This document shows positions 35,587-47,000 of a stretch of DNA of 64,000 nucleotides, piece after piece. Source of the DNA: Branchiostoma floridae. Its lineage: Eukaryota; Chordata; Leptocardii; Amphioxiformes; Branchiostomatidae. The stretch covers positions 14,489,378 to 14,553,377 of the forward strand of contig NC_049995.1 in the NCBI RefSeq assembly GCF_000003815.2, given 5' to 3'. Made by a program: the position numbers and the translations under genes. Each line of letters starts with the position of its first letter. Within the stretch, counting starts at the first letter, position 1. The notes below the pieces were generated by a model. That model did not search any database. It was not told the DNA's origin and saw only the letters and a list, made by a program, of their open reading frames with translations.

Positions 35587-36235
35587 TATACCCCCCTCAC
35601 ATTAGGCGAAAATCGATCGGACGACCAGTGTGAGAACTCTACTTGCTTAGGAGGGATGATCATGATGGTAAAAGAGGTTGGATCGAATTTCTAAACAGGT
35701 AATATATTATCCTTTGTCAGTAGATATAATTTTGTACCCACGCTACAAAGTAAGAAGCAGTTTAACTTGAATGTACAATGTAGCGTGCATAGACCAATGG
35801 CTAATGGCCCTGCCAAGAGGTTCTAATGTCCGCGCTACAGGAAAGGGCCGCAGTCCTTACTTAATAGGATGCATGCCATGTTAAGCTGTTGTCCACCGTT
35901 CATTGTGCAAAGAATGAACGGAATCTTGTCATACCCTGTAAATACTTTACATAGCATAAAATTATGTCTTCTCTGTGATGCCTCATGTAAGAATAGCTCT
36001 TTGCTGAGCTAACATCANNNNNNNNNNNNNNNNNNNNNNNNNNNNNNNNNNNNNNNNNNNNNNNNNNNNNNNNNNNNNNNNNNNNNNNNNNNNNNNNNNN
36101 NNNNNNNNNNNNNNNNNNNNNNNNNNNNNNNNNNNNNNNNNNNNNNNNNNNNNNNNNNNNNNNNNNNNNNNNNNNNNNNNNNNNNNNNNNNNNCTCGTCG
36201 TCCGATCGACTTTCGCCTAATGTGAGGGGGGTATA
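35587..36235. mobile_element. Inverted-repeat element with internal assembly gap
   Basis: TATACCCCCCTCACATTAGG at 35587 is the reverse complement of the sequence ending at 36235, with arms of about 40 bp and few mismatches. A TA step lies at both outer edges. The gap at 36018-36193 hides part of the interior. Confidence 0.8.
36018..36193. other. Assembly gap (N run)
   Basis: About 176 unknown bases inside the inverted-repeat element. Confidence 0.99.
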
Positions 36236-36779
36236 AGGAATACCAACCCCGGGCAGTTCAGGACGGGCGATCCAACAATAATTCCTTGGCCTACTGCCTA
36301 TGGTGAGACTGCAACCTGGACTGTAAACCGGAGCCCCCGACAAGACTTACGATTTTTTCGTCGAAAAATTGCTAGCTAGACTTTAAAACAAAGCCTCATA
36401 GAACACGTAGGATTCGTTCGTCGCAAGATTGCAAGATAGACTGTAAAGGAGAGGTCACTATCGTCGTACGATTTTGATGCCATAGAATTTTCAAGGAGGC
36501 CGTGACAGAACCGCCCACCGACATGGATCCAAAACAGCATTTTGTATACCAAGACAGTCGAACTTTGTAGAAAACGTACATTTTTTTCCTACAAAATGAC
36601 CAAAGTTGGCGATCGTACGACGATCGCACGACCTGTATGACCACGCCCAAAATAAAGGCCCCTAGAACACGTATGATTTGTAGTCTTTGTCCAAATCTTA
36701 AAACCAACAAAACATGCCCCGACAAGCTTACGATTCGTTCGTCGTTACATTTCGAGCGAGACTAATAAGACCATATAAC

Positions 36780-39000
36780 AGCCAACAATGATTTGTTCAT
36801 TTGCCACGGGAAAAATGCACGGTTTTTAGCGAAACTATGATATAACTAGCCACCTACAAGGATCCACGACTACCACAAAACAGAATATATTGTGTCATAC
36901 CTTCACGGCTGTCTCAAAGAATGGTCTCAGTGTCTGCCGTCGTTACCCTATCGATACGAAGCAAATGTGGCAGGGCATTTTAGAGCAGGCGACTAAAAAA
37001 ACACATCTGTACGATGCAGGTCAGAAAAATGTTACTTATACCCAGAACGTAGACAATTACGTCTCCCTTTGCCACACGCACGTAGGTTAACGCATGTATT
37101 ACCTTAGAAGTTGCCGCATCGCGCAAACAATAAAATGTCAGACCGTGACACCTTTTATATGCCTCCAGGGTTCCCAATCCTACACCAAACAGATGAGACG
37201 ACAGGGATTGTATAAAACACTAGCCGGAATATCAGCTTTCGCTTACGTTAGCGGAAATTGCGAAGCCTCTTACCTGTGGTATTTTATCTGGTTATCCGGT
37301 AGGTTTATAAGATTATGGTTCTTCCAAAAATCGCATTTTGGGAGTTAATCCGCGGCGCGTGGCTAAACATTTAAATCCACGTTAAGCCGATTTAAAGCGA
37401 AAAGATAAATGTGACTTTTAGTTTTACATTGGAGCAAACAATGTAAAAGTGCTCCAAACTTTTGAAGCTGTCTTTATGTTTGAAGAATTAAAGTATTCTT
37501 TTGTCAAAACAAGCTGTTACTGTCTGGTAACTAGGCGACAGAAACATTCATTGTACTATTTTTGTCGGACGAGTTTTAGCGAGGCCTCTTCAGAAGGTGA
37601 AGGCTCTAGTGCAACCACGTCCGCCATAACAGCTAAAGGAATCATTATACACACAACCACGATCGTCACAAAATGCCTCCAATTAACGTGAGGCCAATGT
37701 GGATCGTCCTCAGTAATTTGTGTTGGTGACCAAAATGATAACAAGGCTAGCTAACAATTTAACAGTACATGTATCTGTTGAATGAGAGAATGGATGAATG
37801 AATGAATGAATAAAAAAAAAAGGAAGCAAGGAAACAAGAAAAGAAGAAGGATGGAAAAAGGGGGCTAAGGAAGGAAATAAGGAAGGAATAAAGGAAGGAA
37901 GGGCGGAAAGAAAAAGGAAAAGAAGGAAAAAAGGAAGGATGGAAGGAAGGAAGGAAAAAAAGGAGGAAGAGAGGGGGAAAGGAAGGAAAATCTGTAACCT
38001 GAATCTTCCCAGATGTGAAGTGAAATGGCTAGTAAGGTTGTTGTTAAAATATGCATCACTCCCTTTATATCATACTATTCCGTATAACGCGCGCACACTC
38101 CATGTCACTAGTGTATAATAAATCTCGTGTGTCTATAAAACATAATAACATAAATAATGCATCGGAACAAAAACAATCTAGTCCGCATACAATATATTTC
38201 ATTTCATAAGGGTCTAATCTTTGATCCCCTGAACTTTCAACCAGAGGAATATACCGAATACATACTGATCGAAAAATCTACATGAGATAATGTAACAAAG
38301 AGGTCGACTAAGGATGCGAAGGCTCCTAGAGAACATAAGAGGACAACTTTGACATCGACACTGCTGCTATTCCTGAACGTTATGAGTAATGAATTGTAAC
38401 ACAAAATAAATGACCCTGCCTAGCTTACATAACAAAAGTCTTCCCTTCCAAACTTCGTATAGAGTTACAAAAGAAAGGATCAAAACTAGCCAAGCTGCTT
38501 ACGCCAATTAATTCACCCGATTCGCCCTTTTTAATTTCAAGGTAGCCATGGTGAGATAGAACCATTTTATCTTACTGGAAGGACTTACCAGATTCGCAAT
38601 TAGATCTACATCTCATGAAAGAAGGAATTTTCACAAGGTAATAAGATTAATCCCTGAAACATAAATTGTTCCGTTATCATGATGAGGTTTTGAAAGCTTT
38701 GCAAAGATCATCGGATATGTGCAACACAGATCCTAATTGTACGGACCTCATAAATTGTGTTAGCGCTACTCGTCTGTCCAAATTTAGACATTCTATAAGC
38801 TTACAGCAGGAAGAAGGGAGACTCAAATGGTTCAGGAAATTGTGAGGCTTTGGCACATGCAAAGTAGTACTTTACTAGTCTCTAAGCAGATGAAAGGATC
38901 TGACTGTCTCGGTGATTGGCGTCTGTTTTTGAAACTTTTATATTAGTTAAACGTTCTAGCAGAAGGCAAGTCGTTGAATAGTGTAAAGCACTAAACATAT
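36780..39000. other. Intergenic DNA, no supported gene
   Basis: A 62-codon minus-strand frame at 37744-37556 contains a hydrophobic stretch (TIVVVCIMIPLAVMADVV), but no splice partner or family was recognised. A polypurine block (GGAA/AAGG type) covers 37797-37985. Confidence 0.4.
37797..37985. repeat. Polypurine tract (AAGG-type)
   Basis: About 190 bp of almost pure A/G on the plus strand, able in principle to form triplex DNA. Confidence 0.9.
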
Positions 39001-39017
39001 ATGTTTCGTATCAGCCT

Positions 39018-39205
39018 CATGGTGATCTACATCTTTCACCCGGACCGGTGTGTCACCCCGTAAGGGGCGGTATAACCCGTCGTGTGCGAACATGTGCGAA
39101 CATGTACAGGGTTAGCCCTTGATAATAGCCTACGGCTAGTTGGACAGCCCTGGCTCTTTGTAAACAGCTGGAGAAATAAATAAATAAATAAATAAATAAA
39201 TGTTC
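39018..39205. repeat. Interspersed repeat ending in (AAAT)n
   Basis: 'gtgatctacat', 'cgtcgtgtgcgaacatg' and 'gctagttggacagcc' are followed by (AAAT)n, a typical retroposon tail. The part around 39030-39110 recurs inverted at about 43625-43715. Confidence 0.7.
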
Positions 39206-40100
39206 TTAATGTTGCTAACAGGACGGAAACACTGACCTGGCTACTTGCATCTATTTGTGCATTACCAGCATGTTGGGGGCTGTAAGCTTTTTCGTTTACA
39301 CTAAAGTATAGACTGAAAGTATTATTAACATTTAAGAAACAAACACGCAAACCAGAGTTCTCCACAGAGGATGGAATAATAGTCGTTTTGCCACTTCACA
39401 ACAAAGGAATCACTATAATATATCATACTTGTACAAGTTGTAGTATTTAACACCCTCTGTCATGCAAACTGAACTGTCATGCAAACTGAACCATTTTCAT
39501 GAAAGCGCAGCGCATCAGCGGTTCAGGTTATTTTTGACAGCCTCTTCACTATACTAAAAAATTCTGGGGAGAACCCTGCAAACTTATATAATTACTGCAT
39601 ATCTTCCGAATAAGATTAACAATCAGTAAACACATGCGTGCCTTGCATGTACATTTCTCTCATTTTTCCATTAACTACCCTAAACTAAACTAGAGAAAGC
39701 AGTCATCCTCAACTGATAGCTGACACAAATTGCCAATATTAATTACAATGCTAGAAAAATAACGTAAATTCGAGAAAAAAGAGAAAGGTGTTGTAGCTCA
39801 CCTTGAGTCCGTGTTGACTATATTCAGCGATGTTTTTCTCGGAAGGCTAAAATCAGGTAACAGCTGTTCACGTCGGCACAAATCAATAGGTGAAGGTCGA
39901 GTTCACGTGTAGTGTGATGGTTTCAGAGTACTAAAACGACAAGCCCTTTCGCTTTTCTTGTATCATGATATTGTGTGTGGTATCATTACTAACAAAGAAC
40001 ACATGTTACAATGTGCCCTGCCTTTCAACTTTCTTTCTTTTCTTTTCTTTTCTCTTTAAGTCCAACCATGGACGTTACTATAGTATATAATGTCCTTGTT

Positions 40101-40320
40101 AGCTACGGCCGCGTGGCGCGTTGGTACACCCGATCCCTCGATCTCGGAAGTTAAGCAACGCGCGGTCCGGACAGTACCAAGGACGTCCGGTTGCTGTAGC
40201 CTCACGAAGCTTTCCACGAAATCGTCTTCCGGGAGGGACGTAAAACGGGGGTCCCGTGCTCGAGGAGGTGCCTCAACCACGTTAAACAGCCTCATTACCC
40301 ACACTTTGGGTACCTACTGG
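40101..40320 (+). mobile_element. 5S-rRNA-derived SINE
   Basis: 40101-40203 follows the 5S rRNA plan: AGCTACGGCC, CCCGATC, GATCTCGGAAGTTAAGC (internal promoter A box) and a GGTTGCTGTAGCCT 3' end. It is too diverged in between to be a working 5S gene. The downstream tail contains 'gacgtaaaacgggggtcccg' and 'cgttaaacagcctcattacc', and recurs at 49020-49085 behind a tRNA-like head. This is the structure of SINE3/DeuSINE-type elements. A TA-flanked MITE adjoins it at 40331. Confidence 0.75.
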
Positions 40321-40330
40321 CTGCAAAATA

Positions 40331-40498
40331 CTGTAAATGCATTTAAGTTCGCAGGGATTTCATTTCACGGTAGCACCATGCACTGTAGTCTCTTACTGTT
40401 ATGGAAAAATTTTCGCGCTGTGGTTTTAAATTCGCGGTGAAGCGGCCGCCGCGAAAACCGCGAACATTAATCCACCGCGGACATTTCTGCATTTACAG
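40331..40498. mobile_element. Copy of the CTGTAAATGCA MITE
   Basis: It shares both inverted ends and the 'ccgcgaaaaccgcgaacatt' interior with 25262-25469. TA precedes the left end; the right flank reads AA. Confidence 0.85.
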
Positions 40499-40509
40499 AA
40501 CACCCGACA

Positions 40510-43270
40510 TTATTATTATAGCAAAGAGACAGAGAAGACCATTCGCGTGAAGGCCGACGGGAGTTTTACTTCCGGTCTGTGGAATGCGGAAGTAAGATAG
40601 CAAGTTGGTGAGAACGCGAAAAGAGAACGCGCTTGGATTCTATCGCAGTTTCCTATGCATGTTTCCCTCTCACAGCAGCGTGTCTTTTACTCATATGTGG
40701 TAAACAATGGTAAACAATATACAAGTGGCACAAGGTACATTAATCCTTGATTAATCATTATCTTAACGGAAGTGTCAGACCATGTTGGGGTGAATGTAAA
40801 CCTAGCGGTTTAGACCAAAGCTGCATGATAGCTTCATTAACATAATTTATGTTACAATCTAAACATATGTCTATTTTTCACAGTCTTTCATAATCTACCG
40901 TTTTTAGCCTCATAAAAGCATTTCAATTTATTTTGCAAAGACGACTTTTCATTCAAATGATCATTTTTGATTTTGCTGTATGTCTTTAAACAGTATTTAT
41001 TTTCTCGACCACAAATAGATAATAACGCAAAAAATACGAGCTCAAGGGATATTCTCTTCTAACTACACGCAAACCTGTCTTATATTGGCGAATATACAGC
41101 TAATAGTTAAACTCTAGTAAAGACACAATTTTTGTAGGCCCAACTCGATCGCCACACCCTTTCGATTGGGCAATCCCTAAACAAAGGAGAACATTCATTT
41201 GCAAATCAACATACACAAAGACAGATGCAATACGTTTTAACTTCTGAGGGTCTGTGTTCTCTTCTGAAAGCTGTAGGCAGTCTATTTTGATTTCCCCTAT
41301 TTCGTAGGTTATTGCAGACTATCTCAAGGACGTTATTTAACTATTCTCCAAGCAAAGGTTGAGGCGTGGAGATTAAATGGCCTCCTTGGTTCTTCGAAAT
41401 TCAGCGTAAGTTAAGTGTTGTGGGAAAATCCCATGAAAAACATTGATTTGTAGTAAGTACAAGCGTCTTTATATGTCTTTTAAGTACATGTATATGAAGA
41501 TTTCTATTTCGGTAAACTCTCCTTGTTCTTAGGTCAGTCACTTTACATGCATCATTTATTGCATATCTGTCAAAGGTCTCTATATAACGTCCTTGTTGTA
41601 ACAGTCTATGGCTAGTTGGTAGCGTAATTCTGGCTGTATGTCGCTATTCAGCCAAAAAAAAAAAAAAAACGTAAAAGGAAAGGAGCTTTTTCAAGATGAA
41701 ATTTCCTTGAGTACGCAGAGGGCATGTTTTGAATGGATGGTCTAGGCAAGGACGTTATATCACGTCCTTGGTCTAGGTGTATTGGGTTTCAAGCGACCAC
41801 ACGGCGACAATGACAATGATCCTGGCGGCTCGTATCATTACTACAGGGGAGGTTATTAACATAATTTATGCCGACGAGGAATTCTTTTTGTTAAATGCAC
41901 GTACATTTTCACCTCGAACAATTTTCGCTCTTTGTAAAACAAAAAAGCTATTTTTTTCAATAACTGTATATCCAAAAAGTCACAAAATACCCAGATTTTA
42001 ATCCGGAACATGCAATATAATGATTTAACACCCACAGTTAAATTCTAAACAATTTCATAACATGACTGCCAGGTCGCCGAAGAAAAGGCTGAGTTCCTCG
42101 ACCTCATACTATAGTTATTGAATCCAACGATTCTTGAGTTATCATATTTTTGGCAGCCTGCTTTAGTATAGCGGGCCATAAATAAATAAAAGAAGTTTCA
42201 CCTTTACAGCATTTGACATTAATCTGTGAAACACAAACTCTGCTGCCCGGGGCTTTAACTGGCCCCCACCCCAGGATGTTGGACGGGCTGCTATAAGCGA
42301 GATTTAATCAGGCTAATTTGACACTTACTCGTCATAAACTGAGTCCTCCGCCACACATTTGATTGAACTAGCACTCTATATATACATCTGAGAGTACATG
42401 GCGACAATGACCCTAGCGGTTCGTATCATTACTGCAGGTAAAGCTTCTTAACATAATTTATACACACAAGGAATTTATTTCACAAGTGCAAGTTAATTCT
42501 TATTTTGTAGAACGTTATTTTTGTAAAATTGCACAACATTGTCTATTGCATATAACTGTTGAGAAAAAAGCTATAAATTAGATAGATATTTACTTGTAAA
42601 TGACAAAACTCCGTTTTACAACCCACAGTCAAAGTCTTCCTATGTCTGAAACTGGCTTCATTGGTATACCATGTTTAGTAGAGTTCGTAGACCTCATACT
42701 TGTTATATCGCATCCATCCGTTCTTGAGATATATCTAAATTTTTGGGATGCCTGCTTAGTAGCGGGCGACAAATAAACAAAAGAATTTCAACCCCAAGAC
42801 AGTTGATCATCTATAGTATACGAGAGTAAGAAGCTATTTAGGAGCGCTAGTGCACAGTGACTTGATACTATTTTGGTGTTTTACAGTTATTTTATACCTA
42901 TGGACTATCAAATAAAAAGAAAAATAACAACACATATTGACATGAATGTCTATATATTATACTCATACATATTTCACTATAGTACGAATTACTTTTGCAA
43001 ACTATTGCACATAGGCATTGTACATTTTGCATGTAACATATGCTTAATGTTTACATCTACTGTAAATTGAAATTTTCCAGTCATGTCATGTTTGTAGTTT
43101 TCTTGTTTACTATTTATTTGTTTATTTGTTTACCTCTCAAAGTCACCAACCTGTGAACATTCATTTGGCCTTCTGCGCTTTCTTCCCATTATGACGTTTA
43201 ATAGATATATTTGCGAGAGCAAACACACGAGGTACTGCACATGAAAGTGCATCTGTATTGGCAAATGACA
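40510..43270. other. AT-rich intergenic DNA with decayed repeats
   Basis: A pair of related segments at about 41770-42190 and 42390-42790 shares 'gcgacaatga', 'cgtatcattactgcagg', 'aacataattta' and 'gcgggc..aaataaa'. A lone MULE-type end (attctccaagca) is at 41343. No gene is recognised. Confidence 0.45.
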
Positions 43271-43274
43271 TGAA

Positions 43275-43930
43275 GAAACTAACCATTAGGTACCGAGTTC
43301 GAGTCTTGCCATCTCACCAATCTTGTGCACTTTATTAGGAAAGGCATTTTACACGACTTTCCTCACTTCACTGAAAATGAGTACCTAGCTTCAGCTAGGA
43401 TTGTCCCTCAGATAGGACGTTAAATGGAGGTCCCGTGTTTGGGGAGAGCAATAACTCAAGCACGTTAAAACCCACCACACATAAAAGAGTGGGGGCATAC
43501 CCCGGTGTGTGATGGTGCAAATCCCTCAAGCTGCAGTATTTATTTATTTTTATTTATTGATCTTTAGGGTAGTCCCTTCAGTTAACGTACTACCGGTAAC
43601 TGATTTCCAAGGGAGCCCTATATACATGTTCGCACATGTTCGCACAACGACGGGTTATACCACCCCTGTGACACACCCGTCCGAGTGAATGATGTAGATC
43701 ACCATGTGGCTGATACGAGACAGAGGTCGCCAGGCCTCCATCCGGGTGATTTGAAGTGAATCATCAACTTCCGACAGAAGAATTTGCACCAACGCACACC
43801 GCACCATCGCACGTGTGGGGGTTCTTTAACGTGCATAGGGTATGGCTCTCCCCATACACGGGACCTCCATTTAACGTCCTATCCGAGGGACGACTCATTT
43901 TTCACTTGAGTAAGTAGATGGGTACATTCC
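43275..43930. mobile_element. tRNA-like SINE and inverted second copy of its tail
   Basis: 'ccgagttcgagtcttgcc' at about 43293 resembles a pol III B box. The segment 43405-43485 ('ataggacgttaaatggaggt' ...) reappears in reverse complement at about 43828-43903. Sequence at 43625-43715 matches the repeat at 39018 in the opposite direction. These are nested or head-to-head SINE-type insertions. Confidence 0.6.
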
Positions 43931-44039
43931 CCGAACAAGGTTGACAGAGTCAGCCGAAAGGTCCCAAATATCTTCCCAATGCTGGTTAGATAAAGTTTAG
44001 TTTCTTCATAATACATGAGGTATTAATAATACATGTGTA

Positions 44040-47000
44040 TCAAAACTTAAAGTGTGAAACAAATGTGATATTTCTACTAAGACATATTGCAGCCAGCAGT
44101 TTGGCACCTTCTTCCATTAGTAAACCGTTCTCTGAGACGTCCAAGTGTAAAAGTTCACATGACTTTTCCACAAAGTCTACCAGACTTTCCTGAGTCAGTG
44201 GTATCATACCAAGGTTCAGGTGCTGAATGAGGGGTATGTATTTGTTGATGACCTGAAGTGACCTCTGTGTGACCTGTTTACAGCCGCTCAGGTTCAGACT
44301 GATCAGGTTTGGCAGGTTCTGAAACAAACAACAACAAATGCAGGGTGTGAAACTCATCGTTTTCTTACCCTGCAGGTGATAGTTTGTGATATATATTGGA
44401 TAGTACAAAGAACTCAAGCTCATCTATGTTGGCACATTGTAGAACACATGTCTAAAACTGTGTATACTGCGCATGCAATTCTTAAAAACTTTCCTTTACC
44501 AGTTGGTCTGAAGATTTCCCTATTCTCTATATTGTTTGTTTGTTTGTTTGATTGATTGATTGCATCTTGCTGCACATACTTTTTTCATCTATTGCTTGTA
44601 TTGTATACCCCAAAAGCTTCAGTGGAAAACAGCTTTCAAAGTCACAGTGTAAACAAAACCAGTTCAAGCAAACAGGCAAGAACAAATAAATGAAAACATA
44701 AATGGACGCACAAATAAATGAATGAAATATTGAATTAATATATGAATAAGAGAATGAAGGAACAAATGAACAAAAGATTGGATAGTAGAGTTTTCTTTCT
44801 CACAATCAGTGAATCTTACCTGCTAACATGTTGATGCAATGTTTTTATTTTCGAACAAATGAATGAAGAATGAATGGATGAACAATAAATGAATAATATA
44901 TATATGAATAAACAAATGAACGAACGAAAGAATGAATCAGGGTTGTAGCCAGCACCTGTCCTTCAGTCCTTTGAAGGAATTTTGCAGCTGGGGACTGAAA
45001 AAAGTTTTCCCCATTCCGTCCCCTGGGACAGACAAAAATTGATATGTAAAGATATAAAAAAACTGAAACCCATGTGTTCTTCTTCACCAAAACAGATGCC
45101 ATTGAACAGCTTAGTCTACAAGCAAAATTTGCACCTCAAAATGCAGGAAATGGTGTTTAAGAGGGTCTTGATTTAAAAATTATCAGGGACCCAGACCCTC
45201 TAGAAATGACGCGCAACGTCACGCCATGCCTTCGGTGCTCGATAGGATTCCCATTCAAAATCAAGGGGACTGAAAATGATTTCAGGCTGGCTACAACCCT
45301 GGAATGAATGAATGAAAAAAAACTCCACATCTCCTCACCTTGACCAGCATGGTGACCACCTGATCGTTCACCGCGTACCCAGCATCCCTCAGGCTAAGCT
45401 TGCGAAGCTCGGGACATTTCTGTACGAGGATTCTGGCGGTGCCGTTAGTGAAGTACATGTCATGGAGGTCCAGACTGTCCAGGGAACGGCTGAGCAGGCT
45501 ACGGAGAACGGCGTTGGTCAGTTGACGTCTTCTCCGCAACTTGTGCAGCATGCAGCTGGGGACAGGGAATGACACTAGTTTATCCATTATTAGTGTATAG
45601 TGGAGATCACAGAAACACACTCATACAAACAGACACACACAGGTCAGTTCAAACAGACTCAGCAGGCTGCGGAGGACGGCGTTGGTCAGCTGACGTCTTC
45701 TCCGCAACTTGTGCAGCATATGCAGCTGGGGAAGAGATTAACACTGGTTTGTCTATTATTTGTGTATATTGGAGATCACAGAAACACACTCATACAAACA
45801 CACACACACACACACAGGTCAGTTCAAACAGACTCAGCAGGCTGTGCAGGACGGGGTTGGTCAGCTGGCGTCTTCTCCGCAACTTGTGCAACATACAGCT
45901 GGGGAAGGGGTCAACACTAGTTTATGAATTGTTTGAAAAAAAAGACTATTCAGAGATATCAAGTCAATGGACACAGGATTCAAACTGCAATATCTCAGAA
46001 ATACAGTCAGTATTGCCCTGTAAAACCACGATCCTCGGCTTGATATTTCTGAATACTGTAAATGCATTTAAGTCCACAAGGCTTTAAATTCGCGGTAGCG
46101 GGACATTTCTGTGTGAGGATTCTGGCAGTGCTATTCAGGTGAAGTACATGTCATGGAGGTCCAGACTGTCCAGGGACCGGCTGAGCAGGCTATGCAGGAC
46201 GGCGTTGGTCAGCTGGCGTCTTCTCCGCAACTTGTGCAGCATGCAGCTGGGGAGGGATTAACACTGGTTTGTCCATTATTTGTGTATATTGGAGATCACA
46301 GAAACACACGCATACAATCAGACACACACAGGTCAGTTGAAACAGACTCAGCAGGCTACGCAGGATGGCATTGGTCAGCTGGCGTCTTCTCCGCAACTTG
46401 TGCAACATGCAGCTGGAGAAGGGATCAACACTAGTTTATGAATTGTTTGAAAAAAGAAGACTATTCAGAGATGTCAAGTCAATGGACACAAGATTCAAAC
46501 TGCAATTTCTCAAAAATGCATGCAGTTAGTATTGCCCTGTAAAACCACAATCCTCGACTTGAAATTTCTGAATACCACAAATGCATTTAAGTCTGTGGGG
46601 ATCTAAATTTGCGGTAGCGGGACATTTCTGTACGAGGATCCTGGCGGTGGCGTTAGTAAAGTACATGTCATGGAGGTCCAGACTGTCCAGGGAGCGGCTC
46701 AGCAAGCTACGCAGGACGGCATTGGTCAGCTGACGTCTTCTCCGCAACTTGTGCAACATGCAGCTGGGGAAGGGATTAACATTTTCAATACGGCATACAG
46801 CATGTATAACTGTAATAACATTTGCCAAAACTCACAACTTGTGCTGCATACAGCTGGGGATGGGATTTTTTGCTGCAGTGTTGTGTAATGTAGATCACAG
46901 AAACACACACAGGCTTAGAAGGCTGCCCAGAACAAAGATGTGTATAAGTTGTGTGACACACAGTTGGGAAAGGGATTAATCAACAGAACGCTTTTCTTAT

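Larger units (their letters stand above)
35215..36760. repeat. Degenerate 'gtacgattcgtt ... gcaagctagac' repeats
   Basis: The blocks 'gtcgtacgattcgttt', 'aagattgcaagctagac' and 'gtgcgatcgcctcacc' recur at 35220-35430 and, with variations, at 36340-36760, on both sides of the inverted-repeat element at 35587-36235. Confidence 0.65.

Noticed and set aside
40101-40203. Functional 5S rRNA gene
   Set aside because: Several conserved 5S positions are changed and it is fused to a SINE tail.
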